A stretch of 5,612 nt of DNA from Oscillospiraceae bacterium. GTDB lineage: Bacteria > Bacillota > Clostridia > Oscillospirales > Ruminococcaceae. The stretch covers positions 1 through 5,612 of the forward strand of contig JAIEDJ010000182.1 in NCBI GenBank assembly GCA_029068025.1, read 5' to 3'. Below the pieces are notes generated by a model. That model had not been told where the DNA came from, did not search any database, and was given only the letters and a program-made list of their open reading frames with translations. A program made the translations under genes and the position numbers. Position 1 is the stretch's first letter. Every line of letters begins with the position of its first letter. This document shows positions 1-5,030 of the stretch, one piece after another.

Positions 1-4
1 ATAT

Positions 5-29
5 AAAACCTATTGACTTTATATGTTTT
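5..29. promoter_or_regulatory. Candidate operator: inverted repeat over the -35 box
   Basis: AAAACCTAT (5-13) and ATATGTTTT (21-29) form an inverted repeat matching at 8 of 9 positions around a 7-nt spacer, with the -35 element (13-18) inside it. Dyads of about 25 bp with this AT-rich, ACCTAT-like character are common for Rrf2-family regulators such as CymR and IscR. The operon ends with an Rrf2 gene (4430-4852). The dyad is seen directly; assigning it to that regulator is inference. Binding here would block RNA polymerase, so repression is the simplest model. Confidence 0.5.
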
Positions 30-41
30 TAGCGGTATAAT
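13..41 (+). promoter_or_regulatory. Sigma-A-type promoter of the sulfur operon
   Basis: A -35 box TTGACT (13-18) and a perfect -10 box TATAAT (36-41) are separated by exactly 17 bp, the optimal spacing for the housekeeping sigma factor. Transcription would start near 48-50, leaving a leader of under 30 nt before the TTG start at 77. No other convincing promoter is visible before the terminator at 4899-4930. All eight downstream plus-strand genes are therefore probably read from here as one transcript. The -35 box lies inside an inverted repeat that may be a repressor site. Confidence 0.88.
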
Positions 42-76
42 ACAAACATGATTTAAAAAGACCGGGGGAATAAGAA

Positions 77-1312
77 TTGGATCATTTGGATTTCAATACG
101 AGATTACTGCATGATAATTTCGTGCCGGATAAAACTACCGGTGCCACGCTGACGCCCATATATCAGGTGAGCGCCTTTGCCCGTGAGTCCGCTGAAGAAC
201 TGGAACGAGTATTCAATAACAAAGCGCCCGGGTTCGCGTATACGAGGATCAGCAACCCTACGGTATCGGCGTTTGAGAATAGAGTCAACGCACTTGAAAA
301 AGGCTTAGGAGCAGTTGCCTGTTCATCGGGTATGGCTGCTGTTTCGATGTCGCTGATGAATATTCTGCGTTCGGGCGATGAGGTGATAGCAAGCAGCGGA
401 TTGTTCGGAGGGACGATAGATCTGTTCGGCGATCTCGCGGATTTCGGGATAACCACATGTTTTGTCGAGCATACCACGCCCGAGGAGATCGAGCCGCTTA
501 TTAATGAAAAAACACGGGTGATATTCGCGGAGCTTATTGGAAATCCCGGGCTTGAGGTAGTCGATATTTCGGCGGTTGCGGAGCTTGCTCATTCGCGCGG
601 TATTCCGCTTATTCTTGACAGCACGACCGCTACTCCGTATCTTATCAATCCGTTTGAATTCGGCGCGGATATCGTAGTCCACTCATCGTCAAAATACATA
701 AACGGCGGCGGAAATTCAATCAGCGGCATAATAGTCGACAGCGGAAATTTCAAGTGGGATACCCAGAAATTCCCCGGGCTTGTCGAATACAAAAAATACG
801 GAAAGCTTGCGTATCTCGCAAAGCTCCGCAACGGTATCTGGCGAAACATCGGCGGCTGCCTTGCCCCTATGAACGCGTTTATGAATTCGGTGGGGCTTGA
901 AACTCTGGGCTTGCGCATGGAAAGAAGCTGTGAAAACGCTTTGAAGCTGGCAGAATTTTTTGAGGCTTCAAACGGAGTTGAGGTGAATTATCCCGCATTA
1001 AAAAGCAGCAAATATTTTGATTTGTGTAATCGGCAATTAAAAGGAAAAGGTGGCGCGATAATCACGATAAGAGCAGGTTCGAGGGAACGCGCGTTTAAGC
1101 TGATAAACGCGCTGAAGCTCGCGGTCAACGCTACGAATATAGGCGACGTGCGAACGCTTGTGATACATCCGTCAAGCACGATCTACACGCACAGTACGGA
1201 GGCTCAGAAGCACAGCGCAGGGGTATTTGACGATACGATAAGGATAAGCGTCGGGATCGAAGATATCAATGACTTGATCGGCGATTTTGATCAAGCGATA
1301 AAATCATTATAA
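77..1312 (+). CDS. metY: O-acetylhomoserine sulfhydrylase (homocysteine synthase), PLP-dependent
   Basis: This cytosolic enzyme of the Cys/Met-metabolism PLP family should convert O-acetylhomoserine plus a sulfur donor to homocysteine and acetate. Its 411 residues are close to the usual MetY length (about 425). Visible family marks are YTRISNPT (55-62; Tyr55 and Arg57 bind the PLP phosphate), SSGMAA (83-88), Asp181 in DSTTATPY (pairs with the pyridine nitrogen), and SSSK with Lys206 as the Schiff-base lysine. FAELIGNP (150-157) favours MetY over cystathionine gamma-synthase or lyase. The start is TTG at 77: GGGGGAA (64-70) sits about 8 nt upstream, the only upstream ATG (48) hits a stop after one codon, and the next internal Met is residue 86. 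As first gene of an operon with carrier, E1 and JAMM genes, it probably takes sulfur from a protein thiocarboxylate rather than only from free sulfide. That donor preference is inferred from the Wolinella system. No metX is visible in the window. Confidence 0.93.
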   Translation: MDHLDFNTRLLHDNFVPDKTTGATLTPIYQVSAFARESAEELERVFNNKAPGFAYTRISNPTVSAFENRVNALEKGLGAVACSSGMAAVSMSLMNILRSGDEVIASSGLFGGTIDLFGDLADFGITTCFVEHTTPEEIEPLINEKTRVIFAELIGNPGLEVVDISAVAELAHSRGIPLILDSTTATPYLINPFEFGADIVVHSSSKYINGGGNSISGIIVDSGNFKWDTQKFPGLVEYKKYGKLAYLAKLRNGIWRNIGGCLAPMNAFMNSVGLETLGLRMERSCENALKLAEFFEASNGVEVNYPALKSSKYFDLCNRQLKGKGGAIITIRAGSRERAFKLINALKLAVNATNIGDVRTLVIHPSSTIYTHSTEAQKHSAGVFDDTIRISVGIEDINDLIGDFDQAIKSL

Positions 1313-1330
1313 TAAGCGAGGCGGGGGAGT

Positions 1331-1360
1331 CGGCAAGCGCAGCGTTAGCGGAGCTTGTCG
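1331..1360 (+). other. Structured intercistronic spacer with hairpin, metY to siroheme gene
   Basis: CGGCAAGC (1331-1338) pairs with GCTTGTCG (1353-1360), giving 8 pairs including one G-U around a 14-nt loop. The flanks can also pair over a distance: GGCGG and TCGG (about 1320-1333) with CCGACCGCC (1399-1407), with a bulge. No T-run follows, so it does not resemble an intrinsic terminator. The loop carries AGCGTTAGCGGAG (1341-1353), repeated with one change in the next spacer. Possible roles are mRNA processing, stability or partial attenuation between metY and the downstream genes, or a dispersed genomic repeat. The role is not known. Confidence 0.5.
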
Positions 1361-1420
1361 ATTCCGCGAGGGGAAACCGCAGCAAAGCGAGGATTTGCCC
1401 GACCGCCGAGCGTTTTAAAT

Positions 1421-1427
1421 AAGGAGG
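1421..1427 (+). promoter_or_regulatory. Ribosome binding site fixing the start of the siroheme protein
   Basis: A perfect AAGGAGG lies 5 nt before ATG 1433. It decides against the in-frame upstream start at 1355, which would add 26 residues read through the hairpin spacer. The 14-nt block TAAATAAGGAGGAA (1416-1429) recurs identically before the TusA gene (2396-2409). Confidence 0.9.
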
Positions 1428-1432
1428 AAATT

Positions 1433-2323
1433 ATGGCAGCGGATTTTGCGACATTAAAAAAAGGCGGATTTATGCGCCAGAAGCAGAAGAATAATTTCTC
1501 GCTCAGATTAAGAGTTGTGGGCGGAAATTTAACGGCGGTACAGCTTGCGAAGATCGCCGAGGTAGCGGAGAAATTCGGCGACGGTCATGTGCATCTCACT
1601 TCGCGGCAGAGCGTTGAGATCCCGTTTATCAAATTAGACGATATCGACTTGGTAAAAGCCGCGCTTGCCGAGGGCGGGGTTGAGCCGGGCGTATGCGGTC
1701 CGCGTGTGCGGACTGTCACGGCGTGCCAGGGAGAAGCGATCTGTCCGAGCGGTTGTATCGATACCTATGCACTTGCTAAGGAGCTTGACGCGAGATATTT
1801 TGCTAGAGAACTTCCCCATAAATTCAAATTCGGTATCACGGGCTGTCAGAACAATTGCCTTAAAGCCGAGGAAAACGATCTCGGAATAAAAGGCGGAATA
1901 AAAGTCAAATGGCGTGAGGGCGACTGTATTTCCTGCGGAGTTTGTGAGAAAGCCTGCCGCAGCGGAGCGATAAAGCTTGAGAACGGAAAAATATCCGTAG
2001 ACGACAGCAAGTGCAATTTCTGCGGACGCTGTGTGAAGTCGTGTCCGGTCGAGTCGTGGGATACAGTTCACGGATATATCGTTTCGTTCGGAGGTTTGTT
2101 CGGAAATCATATCAACAAGGGCGAGACAATAATTCCGTTTATCGAAAGCAAGGAAAGGATGTTTGAGATATGCGACGCGGCGATCAAATTTTTCGAGGAA
2201 AACGCAAACCCGGGAGAGCGGTTTAAATTCACGATCGACAGGGTAGGCAAAGAAAAGTTTGAGCAGACGATCAAACAGGCAGTTTGCGAAAGCGAACGCG
2301 CGAATGAAGCGATAGCGGAGTGA
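1433..2323 (+). CDS. Siroheme/4Fe-4S sulfite reductase-like protein with ferredoxin domain (AsrC-like)
   Basis: A 296-residue redox protein of the nitrite/sulfite reductase superfamily, most likely reducing sulfite to sulfide with six electrons. Residues about 15-75 form the NIR/SIR half-domain, with HLTSRQ (54-59) resembling the substrate-site arginine segment. The siroheme-coupled cluster motif is Cys98-x5-Cys104 and Cys138-x3-Cys142 (TGCQNNC). Two 4Fe-4S ferredoxin motifs follow: Cys165/168/171/175 and Cys194/197/200/204-Pro, both C-x2-C-x2-C-x3-C. The order matches AsrC of anaerobic sulfite reductase and the DsrA/B fold, in a single short chain. The operon holds no AsrA/AsrB, CysI/CysJ or other electron-input subunit, so reduced ferredoxin may feed it directly (inference). 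It sits between metY and the sulfur-carrier genes, which fits local sulfide production for homocysteine synthesis. Nitrite reduction is an alternative but fits the neighbours poorly. Confidence 0.87.
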   Translation: MAADFATLKKGGFMRQKQKNNFSLRLRVVGGNLTAVQLAKIAEVAEKFGDGHVHLTSRQSVEIPFIKLDDIDLVKAALAEGGVEPGVCGPRVRTVTACQGEAICPSGCIDTYALAKELDARYFARELPHKFKFGITGCQNNCLKAEENDLGIKGGIKVKWREGDCISCGVCEKACRSGAIKLENGKISVDDSKCNFCGRCVKSCPVESWDTVHGYIVSFGGLFGNHINKGETIIPFIESKERMFEICDAAIKFFEENANPGERFKFTIDRVGKEKFEQTIKQAVCESERANEAIAE

Positions 2324-2324
2324 G

Positions 2325-2384
2325 TGCGTTCGGCTAGCGGAAATTTTGCGGAGCGTCAGCGGAGAAAAACTTCCGCGGTTCGCA
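2325..2384 (+). other. Structured intercistronic spacer with hairpin, siroheme gene to tusA
   Basis: GCGGAA-A-TTTT (2337-2347) pairs with AAAA-C-TTCCGC (2366-2376): 10 pairs with one A/C mismatch, capped by an 18-nt loop. TGCG (2325-2328) and CGCA (2381-2384) can extend the base. The loop carries AGCGTCAGCGGAG (2352-2364), a near-copy of the loop motif in the previous spacer. No T-tract follows, so an intrinsic terminator is unlikely. Its function is unknown; an mRNA processing or stability element is a reasonable guess. Confidence 0.5.
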
Positions 2385-2412
2385 AGCTGCAATTCTAAAT
2401 AAGGAGGAAGAA

Positions 2413-2658
2413 ATGAGCGAATTCAAAATTGACGACACGGTTGATATAACCGACGTTGTGTGTCCTACAACGTTTGTAAAAGCGAAGGTAGCCCTCGAGG
2501 AGCTTGACGAGGGGCAGATATTGTCTATACATATGAACGACGGCGAGCCGGTTCAGAACGTTCCGCGAAGCATTAAAGAGGAGGGTCACAAGATCTTAAA
2601 ACTCATCAATAATGAGGACGGAACTTACGATCTGATCGTGGAAAAGGTCGGTGATTAA
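2413..2658 (+). CDS. TusA-family sulfur carrier protein
   Basis: This 81-residue cytosolic protein has the TusA/SirA layout: a short beta strand (DTVDITDVV), then Cys17-Pro18 at the start of helix 1, then a two-layer alpha/beta body. Cys17 would carry sulfur as a persulfide. The motif is CPTTFVKAK rather than the classical CPxP, so it is a variant TusA whose partners may differ from the tRNA-thiolation TusA of E. coli. The start is secure: AAGGAGG at 2401-2407 lies 5 nt before ATG. The gene is followed after one nucleotide by a thioredoxin, suggesting translational coupling and a shared job, probably handing sulfur from the siroheme protein or a desulfurase toward the thiocarboxylate carrier (inference). 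Confidence 0.86.
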   Translation: MSEFKIDDTVDITDVVCPTTFVKAKVALEELDEGQILSIHMNDGEPVQNVPRSIKEEGHKILKLINNEDGTYDLIVEKVGD

Positions 2659-2659
2659 T

Positions 2660-2968
2660 ATGGCAGTCAGAGCTTCTGACGATACGTTTGAAGCTGAAAT
2701 AAAGGACGGCGCGGTGCTTGCGGATTTTTATTCCGACAGCTGTGTTCCGTGTAAAAGAATGTCACCGATCCTGGCAGAGATCGAGGAAGAAAATCCCTCT
2801 GTCAAAGCGGTAAAGCTTAACATCAACTTCGACGGCGAAACGGCGGAAAAATACAACGTGACCGCCGTTCCGACATTGATCTTTTTCAAGGACGGAAGCG
2901 AGATCACGCGAATCACGGGCGCGGTAAAAAAGCAGGAGATACTTGACGCGCTGAATAAACTGAATTAA
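2660..2968 (+). CDS. Thioredoxin-like protein with CVPC active site
   Basis: A 102-residue, single-domain thioredoxin fold without signal peptide, so cytosolic. The active site is Cys28-Val-Pro-Cys31 after ADFYSDS, and the cis-proline is Pro71 in TAVPT. It departs from classical thioredoxin in two ways: the WCGPC tryptophan is replaced by Ser, and Gly-Pro by Val-Pro. A shifted redox potential or specific partner is therefore likely. ATG 2660 was chosen as start, giving the normal family length; it follows the tusA stop by one nucleotide. An in-frame GTG at 2651 overlapping tusA cannot be excluded, since the ribosome site (AAGGT, 2644-2648) is weak for either. A likely role is reducing disulfides or persulfides on TusA or the E1 enzyme, or releasing sulfide (inference from position). 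Confidence 0.87.
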   Translation: MAVRASDDTFEAEIKDGAVLADFYSDSCVPCKRMSPILAEIEEENPSVKAVKLNINFDGETAEKYNVTAVPTLIFFKDGSEITRITGAVKKQEILDALNKLN

Positions 2969-2980
2969 AGGAGAATTACA

Positions 2981-3199
2981 ATGACTATCACAGTTTCGGG
3001 AAACAAAAAAGAAAAGAATGACGGGCTTACGCTCGCGCAGCTTGTTATCGACGAGAACGTCGAAACGCCGCAGTACGTTACGGCAAGCGTAAACGAGGAG
3101 TTTGTTTCAAGCTCCGATTTCGAGAAAACCGTTCTCAAGGATGGTGACAACATCGAGTTTCTGTACTTTATGGGAGGCGGCAGCTATGGCATTTACTAA
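2981..3199 (+). CDS. hcyS: ThiS/HcyS-like ubiquitin-fold sulfur carrier with C-terminal tail
   Basis: This 72-residue beta-grasp carrier matches the ThiS pattern well in its second half: VNEEFVSSSDFEKT (37-50), then LKDGDNIEFLYFMGGG (52-67). ThiS normally ends at Gly-Gly. Here the glycines (65-67) are followed by SYGIY, so the C-terminus cannot be adenylated until the tail is cut off. The operon supplies a JAMM protease for that step, as with HcyS/HcyD of Wolinella and QbsE/QbsD of thioquinolobactin synthesis. Once trimmed, the terminal glycine should be adenylated by the next gene product and turned into a thiocarboxylate, the sulfur donor for MetY. AAAGGAG (2967-2973) lies 7 nt before ATG. 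The last 14 nt overlap the E1 gene. Thiamine synthesis is less likely because no thiG, thiH or thiC is adjacent. Confidence 0.86.
   Translation: MTITVSGNKKEKNDGLTLAQLVIDENVETPQYVTASVNEEFVSSSDFEKTVLKDGDNIEFLYFMGGGSYGIY
3172..3177 (+). promoter_or_regulatory. Ribosome binding site of the E1 gene inside the carrier's Gly-Gly codons
   Basis: GGGAGG (3172-3177) lies 8 nt before ATG 3186. The same bases are part of the codons ATG-GGA-GGC-GGC for Met-Gly-Gly-Gly in the carrier. It supports ATG 3186 as the E1 start and implies coupled translation of carrier and activating enzyme. Confidence 0.8.
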
Positions 3200-3998
3200 T
3201 GAACAGCTTGAGCGATACAGCCGCCACATTATTTTAAAAGAGGTCGGTGCAAAGGGGCAGAAAAAGCTGCTGAACGCAAAGGTCTTGATAATCGGCGCGG
3301 GCGGCTTGGGCGCACCGGCGGCGATGTATCTTGCGGCAGCCGGAGTAGGCACGATCGGTATCGCCGACGCGGACGAGGTGGATCTTTCCAATCTCCAGCG
3401 GCAAATTATCCACACCACAAACGACGTCGGAAAAGCGAAGGTCAAAAGCGCCGAGGAAACCATGAACGCGATAAATCCCGATGTTACGGTAAAGACCTAC
3501 CGCACTTTTGTGGACAGCTCAAACATCTTGGAGCTTATTTCGGATTATGATTTTATCATTGACGGAACGGATAATTTCCCCGCTAAATTTCTCATTAACG
3601 ACGCTTGCGTTATGGCTAAGAAAGCATTTTCTCATGCGGGAATAATCCGCTTCAAGGGTCAGCTTATGACTTACGTTCCGGGAAAAGGACCGTGTTATCG
3701 GTGTGTATTCAAGAATCCTCCGCCCAAGGACGCTGTTCCGACCTGTAAACAGGCGGGCGTTATCGGCGCGATGGGCGGAGTTATCGGCAGCCTGCAAGCT
3801 ATGGAAGCGGTAAAATATATTCTCGGAGTCGGAGATCTGCTGGCGGGATATTTGCTTACTTACGACGCGCTTACGATGGAATTCAGAAAAATAAAGCTTC
3901 CTCCGGCGCTCGAAAATTGCGCGGTATGCGGCAAGGAACCGTCGATCACGGAGCTTATTGATTACGAGCAGGCAGAATGTGACGGGGTACATTTATGA
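3186..3998 (+). CDS. hcyF: ThiF/MoeB/HcyF-like E1 enzyme, adenylates the sulfur carrier
   Basis: A 270-residue E1-superfamily adenylyltransferase. It should use ATP to activate the C-terminal glycine of the carrier as an acyl-adenylate before sulfur transfer. Visible features are ERYSRHI (9-15), the nucleotide-binding loop GAGGLGAP (37-44), DADEVDLSNLQRQ (61-73) with the catalytic arginine region, and DGTDN (126-130). The zinc site is Cys170-x2-Cys173 with Cys245-x2-Cys248. Cys187 in PTCKQAGV is at the position of the conserved ThiF/MoeB cysteine. There is no C-terminal rhodanese domain, unlike MoeZ or MOCS3, so sulfur must come from another protein or free sulfide. Start ATG 3186 is supported by GGGAGG at 3172-3177 and gives the expected family N-terminus. 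The gene overlaps the carrier by 14 nt and the protease by 4 nt (ATGA), which argues for tight co-expression. A ThiF or MoeB role cannot be ruled out by sequence alone, but the neighbours favour HcyF. Confidence 0.9.
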   Translation: MAFTNEQLERYSRHIILKEVGAKGQKKLLNAKVLIIGAGGLGAPAAMYLAAAGVGTIGIADADEVDLSNLQRQIIHTTNDVGKAKVKSAEETMNAINPDVTVKTYRTFVDSSNILELISDYDFIIDGTDNFPAKFLINDACVMAKKAFSHAGIIRFKGQLMTYVPGKGPCYRCVFKNPPPKDAVPTCKQAGVIGAMGGVIGSLQAMEAVKYILGVGDLLAGYLLTYDALTMEFRKIKLPPALENCAVCGKEPSITELIDYEQAECDGVHL

Positions 3999-4405
3999 TA
4001 AAGATGAATCGAAGCGACTACGAAAAAATTCTCGCTCACGCGCTTTCCGAATTGCCGAACGAGGCGTGCGGACTTATCGGCGGCATTATCGAGGGAGAAA
4101 ATAAGATCGTAAAAAAGGTTTATCTGCTGACAAATATCGACAAATCGAACGAGCATTTTTCGCTTGATCCTAAAGAACAGTTAGCGGCTGTAAAGGATAT
4201 GCGTTCCGAGGGAATCATGCCGCTAGGAAACTGGCATTCGCACCCTGAATCGCCGTCGCGTCCTTCCGAAGAGGATAAGCGGCTGGCTTATGACAGCTCG
4301 GCAAGCTATATGATCTTGTCGCTGATGGATAAGAGCGCTCCTGTATTAAAGTCGTTTAAGATCCATGGCAGCGAGGCTGTTACCGAGGAATTGATAATAG
4401 AATGA
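3995..4405 (+). CDS. hcyD: JAMM/MPN+ metalloprotease, carrier-tail processing (HcyD-like)
   Basis: A 136-residue stand-alone Mov34/MPN/PAD-1 domain with all JAMM zinc-site residues: Glu23 (PNEACGLIGG), His81-Ser-His83-Pro, then Ser91 and Asp94 (motif HxHP-x6-SxxD). It should be an active zinc peptidase. In related systems (HcyD, QbsD) this enzyme removes residues after the carrier's Gly-Gly. The carrier here does have a SYGIY tail, so substrate and enzyme are present together. The start ATG overlaps the E1 stop as ATGA, with GGGG (3984-3987) 7 nt upstream; a second ATG at 4004 is possible. There is no signal peptide or membrane segment, so it is cytosolic. A Mec+-like role (freeing cysteine from CysO-type carriers) is an alternative, but no CysM-like synthase is present. 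Confidence 0.9.
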   Translation: MIKMNRSDYEKILAHALSELPNEACGLIGGIIEGENKIVKKVYLLTNIDKSNEHFSLDPKEQLAAVKDMRSEGIMPLGNWHSHPESPSRPSEEDKRLAYDSSASYMILSLMDKSAPVLKSFKIHGSEAVTEELIIE

Positions 4406-4429
4406 GCCGCGTCCGGTGAGGTGATATTT

Positions 4430-4852
4430 ATGAAAATTTCGGCGAAAGGAAGATATGCGCTCAGTATGCTTTTGGATCTTGCGGAGCACCAGAATGACGG
4501 CTTTATAGCCTTAAAGGATATTTCCGAACGCCGACAAATATCCAAAAAATATTTGGAGCAGATCATTCCGGTACTTAATAAAGCTAATATTCTGAAGACT
4601 ACCCGCGGCTCACACGGAGGCTATATGCTTGCCAAAAACCCCGAAAACTGCACGGCAGGAGAAATTTTAAGGCTGACCGAAAACACACTTTTCAATCATA
4701 TTGATGACACAGCAAGCAGCGACGAGCGGATTGATATGCGATATGTTCCGCTCTGCGATGGGCTTGACCGCGTTGTAAGCGAGTATCTCGACAGAATAAC
4801 CTTGCGGGATATTCTTGATTGGAATATCGGCGTGTTCGATTATGTTATCTGA
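4430..4852 (+). CDS. Rrf2-family transcriptional regulator (CymR-like)
   Basis: A 140-residue Rrf2-type winged-helix regulator opening with the classical MKISAKGRYALSMLLDLA. The recognition helix region is about 28-62 (ISERRQISKKYLEQI to TTRGSHGG), followed by the GGY wing (63-65). Only two cysteines occur, Cys74 and Cys109, and the clustered Cys triad that binds the 2Fe-2S centre in IscR is absent. A CymR-like sensing mode (metabolite or partner protein, or cysteine thiol chemistry) is more likely. ATG 4430 was chosen because GAGGTG (4418-4423) is 6 nt upstream and it gives the family N-terminus; GTG 4421 would use bases of that ribosome site. As last gene of the operon it probably controls its own transcript through the dyad at 5-29 (inference). 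Confidence 0.9.
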   Translation: MKISAKGRYALSMLLDLAEHQNDGFIALKDISERRQISKKYLEQIIPVLNKANILKTTRGSHGGYMLAKNPENCTAGEILRLTENTLFNHIDDTASSDERIDMRYVPLCDGLDRVVSEYLDRITLRDILDWNIGVFDYVI

Positions 4853-4898
4853 AGAAGCAGAAGTTTTTTGAATAACTGTTGTATTTACAAAAATAAAT

Positions 4899-4930
4899 AA
4901 AATGCCCGTCATCAGATTGCGGGCATTTTT
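4899..4930 (+). terminator. Intrinsic terminator of the sulfur operon, possibly bidirectional
   Basis: AAATGCCCGT (from 4900) pairs with GCGGGCATTT (4919-4928) in an 11-pair stem ending in one G-U, with a 9-nt loop (4910-4918), followed by TTT. It begins 46 nt after the Rrf2 stop. The left side carries an A-rich stretch (4889-4902), which on the minus strand gives a T-tract, so it may also stop the convergent minus-strand gene. Confidence 0.9.
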
Positions 4931-5030
4931 CGTTTGTGGTATATAAAAAGTTGTCGGATTACATCATCAGTATACTCGGACTGAAAAACTCCGTTAATCA
5001 AGTTCCTTGACAACCTTCAAGAACTCCTCA

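Noticed and set aside
1331..1407. Riboswitch (SAM or T-box type) between metY and the siroheme gene
   Set aside because: It lies within the operon rather than in a leader, and I see no SAM-I, SAM-II or T-box core sequences. The leader of metY is too short (under 30 nt) to hold one.
1355..1432. In-frame upstream start extending the siroheme protein by 26 residues
   Set aside because: The extension reads through the hairpin spacer, does not resemble the family and lacks a good ribosome site, while ATG 1433 has a perfect AAGGAGG 5 nt upstream.
1634..2392. Long minus-strand open frame (252 codons) opposite the siroheme gene
   Set aside because: It is antisense to a gene with clear cofactor motifs, shows no recognisable domain and is composition-driven. 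The same applies to the other antisense frames, such as 3519-3992 and 589-918.
3102..3185. Earlier in-frame start for the E1 enzyme at 3102
   Set aside because: It would overlap most of the carrier's conserved C-terminal half in another frame. ATG 3186 gives the normal ThiF/MoeB N-terminus and has GGGAGG upstream.
2981..3998. Thiamine (ThiS/ThiF) or molybdopterin (MoaD/MoeB) role for the carrier and E1 pair
   Set aside because: No thiG, thiH, thiC, moaE or similar gene is adjacent, while metY, a JAMM protease and a tailed carrier are. The homocysteine route fits better, though sequence alone cannot exclude the others.
4421..4429. GTG 4421 as start of the Rrf2 gene
   Set aside because: Its bases form part of the GAGGTG ribosome site for ATG 4430, and Rrf2 proteins normally begin at MKIS.
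5007..5012. TTGACA resembling a -35 box on the plus strand
   Set aside because: No -10 box lies at a suitable distance, and no plus-strand gene follows.
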